Shown here one piece after another: positions 62,470 through 64,000 of a DNA stretch of 64,000 nucleotides (positions are counted from its first letter, which is position 1; every line of letters starts with the position of its first letter). The position numbers and the translations under genes are program-made. Below the pieces are notes generated by a model that was not told the origin of the DNA, did not search any database, and saw only the letters and a list, made by a program, of their open reading frames with translations. The stretch is from Agarivorans litoreus (GTDB lineage Bacteria > Pseudomonadota > Gammaproteobacteria > Enterobacterales > Celerinatantimonadaceae): contig NZ_BLPI01000001.1 in assembly GCF_019649015.1 (NCBI RefSeq), positions 2,621,001 through 2,685,000 of the forward strand, written 5' to 3'.

Positions 62470-63644
62470 TTACTGGGGTCTTGGGTTTGCCCTTTATGGC
62501 GAATCTGGAAGAACAAGGCATTGGTCGTTTGGCCGCCAGTATTACCCGCATAAGCCACGGTTTGGCCAGCGCTTACTCGCTCACCAATTTCCGCGTTTAA
62601 GCTTTGGTTGTAGCCGTAAAAACTTAGGTATTGCTCACCATGATCGATAGCGACGACCAGGCCATAACCACGCAACCAATCAGCGAATACAACATTACCA
62701 GAAGCCACTGCTTTCACATTCGTACCAGGGTGAGAATCGATCACTATGCCTTGCCAGCGTGTTTGCCCCTGATTTTTACTGTTATAACTGTGCAGTACTT
62801 TGCCTTTGAGCGGCCAAGGAAGTTTGCCTTTTGCCTTGGCGAGGCCAGTAAGAGGCGCTTTATCTAAGTTTTGTTTGAGGGCAAGTTGCTGTTGCTGTTC
62901 TATTTGGTCACTAATCACTTGCTGTAAGTGCTGTTCATTAATTTGTAGCTGCTCTAAACGGCTTTGCTCAGTATTTTGCAGTTTATTAAGTTTAGCGAGT
63001 TGTTGCTTACGTTGATTTTGTTGAGACTGTAGCTGGTCCAGCTTTTGTTTTTGCTGAGCGACTAAGCCTTCTAAATGCTTTTGCACCTCGGCCAGTTGGC
63101 TTTGAACTTTGCTTAACTCTAGTTGCTGGAAGCTGACTTGCTCTAAGGCCTTGCTGCGGGCTTTGGCTAAATATTGGTAGTAGCTTAACATCCGCTCTAA
63201 ATCTGCGGCATTTTGTTGGTTCAGCAGCATCTTCATGTAATCGCTATTACCTAAGCGATAAGCGCTATTGATTTGTGCTTTAAGTGCTTGTTGCTGTTGA
63301 GCTAGTTTTTCTTCTAGCTGTTGCTCTTGCTGCTGAATATTTTGTTGTTCTATTTTGGAGTGGGAAAGCTGATTGTTAAGTTTGCGCAGTTGTTGACTGG
63401 AGTCTGCTAGAGCCAACTCATATTGTCTTAGCTGCTCTTGCGCCTTAGTTATGTCACTTTTGCGCTTTTTAAGTTGTTGTTGTTGCTGTTTGAGTTGCTG
63501 TTGAACCTCGAGCAACTGTTGTTGTTCGTTGGCATGAAGTGGCGGGCAGAGCAATAGCAAAACGCCAGCAATAAGGCTGGCGTTAAACAGGCGAATAAGG
63601 CGCTTGTTAGCGCCTTGTTTCGAAGCTGAAATAGGCTCTTTCAT
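62457..63644 (-). CDS. envC: Murein hydrolase activator EnvC
   Basis: 395 residues from ATG 63644 (TTG 63647 also in frame), 7 bases after the gpmI stop. A signal-anchor or signal peptide (about 17-38) is followed by a long Gln-rich coiled coil (about 40-255) and a C-terminal LytM domain. The LytM residues are degenerate: LSFYGYN and LFFQIRHKG replace the metal-binding HLH and HFE motifs, as known for EnvC, which activates the amidases AmiA and AmiB without being a hydrolase. FtsEX (31346-32982) recruits it to the septum. Confidence 0.93.
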   Translation of the reverse strand: MKEPISASKQGANKRLIRLFNASLIAGVLLLLCPPLHANEQQQLLEVQQQLKQQQQQLKKRKSDITKAQEQLRQYELALADSSQQLRKLNNQLSHSKIEQQNIQQQEQQLEEKLAQQQQALKAQINSAYRLGNSDYMKMLLNQQNAADLERMLSYYQYLAKARSKALEQVSFQQLELSKVQSQLAEVQKHLEGLVAQQKQKLDQLQSQQNQRKQQLAKLNKLQNTEQSRLEQLQINEQHLQQVISDQIEQQQQLALKQNLDKAPLTGLAKAKGKLPWPLKGKVLHSYNSKNQGQTRWQGIVIDSHPGTNVKAVASGNVVFADWLRGYGLVVAIDHGEQYLSFYGYNQSLNAEIGERVSAGQTVAYAGNTGGQTTNALFFQIRHKGQTQDPSKWLK

Positions 63645-63651
63645 CAAGCCA

Positions 63652-64000
63652 TTATTTCAAATTCATCAATACCTTGCCAGTCATTTCTGCTGGAGTTTCC
63701 ATGCCCATCAAGCTTAGCATTGTTGGGGCAATATCACTTAAACGACCGCCTTCAACTGGGGTTGCTTCGCGACCGTAGTAGATGAAAGGTACAGGCAGGT
63801 TGGTATGAGCTGTGTGAATGCCACCCGTTTCTGGGTCAACCATTTGCTCGGCGTTACCGTGGTCGGCTGTGATTAAACACTCGCCGCCTACTTTATCTAG
63901 TGCTTCAACCAAACGGCCAATGCTCTTATCTACGGCTTCACAGGCTTTAACTGCAGCATCGTATACGCCAGTGTGGCCAACCATGTCGCCGTTAGGGTAG
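63652..64000 (-). CDS. gpmI: 2,3-bisphosphoglycerate-independent phosphoglycerate mutase, C-terminal part
   Basis: Partial gene: the frame is open to the window edge, giving 116 C-terminal residues. [20 protein letters not shown] is the conserved metal-binding stretch of GpmI, followed by [35 protein letters not shown] and [12 protein letters not shown]. The full enzyme (about 510 residues) interconverts 3- and 2-phosphoglycerate in glycolysis with Mn. It heads a gpmI-envC-yibQ operon. Confidence 0.95.
   Translation of the reverse strand, partial: YPNGDMVGHTGVYDAAVKACEAVDKSIGRLVEALDKVGGECLITADHGNAEQMVDPETGGIHTAHTNLPVPFIYYGREATPVEGGRLSDIAPTMLSLMGMETPAEMTGKVLMNLK

Overview
The window reads as chromosomal core and near-core DNA of a marine-type gammaproteobacterium. 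It has a recCBD cluster, ftsYEX-rpoH synteny, gpmI-envC-yibQ, PilY1-type minor pilins, moderate GC and many chemotaxis and outer-membrane genes. An Alteromonadales member such as Agarivorans is my best guess, but the assignment is inferred from gene content and synteny only. No rRNA, tRNA, CRISPR array, insertion sequence or prophage was recognised.

Layout. 1-10.4 kb: tail of a YifB/ComM-like gene, a small secreted protein, then recC-recB-recD with overlapping junctions. 10.5-18.5 kb: an XRE regulator divergent from a PACE-type efflux protein, a NUDIX hydrolase, an M24 peptidase, a membrane diguanylate cyclase, a phytase/esterase-like secreted protein and a chemoreceptor. 18.5-27.5 kb: Ppx/GppA phosphatase, ammonium transporter (with sigma54 and NtrC-like sites upstream), a DUF2007 zinc-ribbon protein, an orphan short flagellin-like protein, YecH, and a chemoreceptor-porin-periplasmic protein unit behind a sigma28-like promoter, then a MarC-family protein. 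27.5-33 kb: a POTRA-less Omp85-type barrel, DUF1145, rsmD and, divergently, ftsY-ftsE-ftsX; ftsY carries 20 identical hexapeptide repeats. 33-43.5 kb: an insertion between ftsX and rpoH with three small unknown ORFs flanked by attC-like elements, a MATE exporter, and a cobA-nirB-nirD-narK-(PP2C/kinase) nitrite assimilation operon. 43.6-49 kb: rpoH, a DUF4357 protein, alanine dehydrogenase, DUF4202, glpX, a PanM-like GNAT and an orphan. 49.3-61.3 kb: minor pilin operon fimU-pilV-pilW-pilX-pilE-pilY1, then a second full-length pilY1 behind its own terminator. 61.4-64 kb: YkgJ-like protein, yibQ, envC and the 3' part of gpmI.

How parts work together. Nitrogen is a recurring theme. amt and the cobA-nirBD-narK operon both have GG-N10-GC sigma54 promoters with upstream arrays of 15-bp NtrC-like sites, and in each array two sites are spaced exactly 21 bp apart. 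Siroheme made through CobA would serve NirB, NarK would supply nitrate or nitrite, Amt would take up ammonium, and alanine dehydrogenase links ammonium and alanine. A second theme is the cell surface and motility: two chemoreceptors, a sigma28-like promoter, a flagellin-like orphan, a c-di-GMP synthase and a type IV pilus tip operon with two PilY1 copies.

The least explained items are the attC-like flanked ORFs after ftsX, the FtsY repeat tract, the mini-flagellin, the receptor-porin-binding-protein unit, and the tandem PilY1 pair, whose calcium-loop residues differ.
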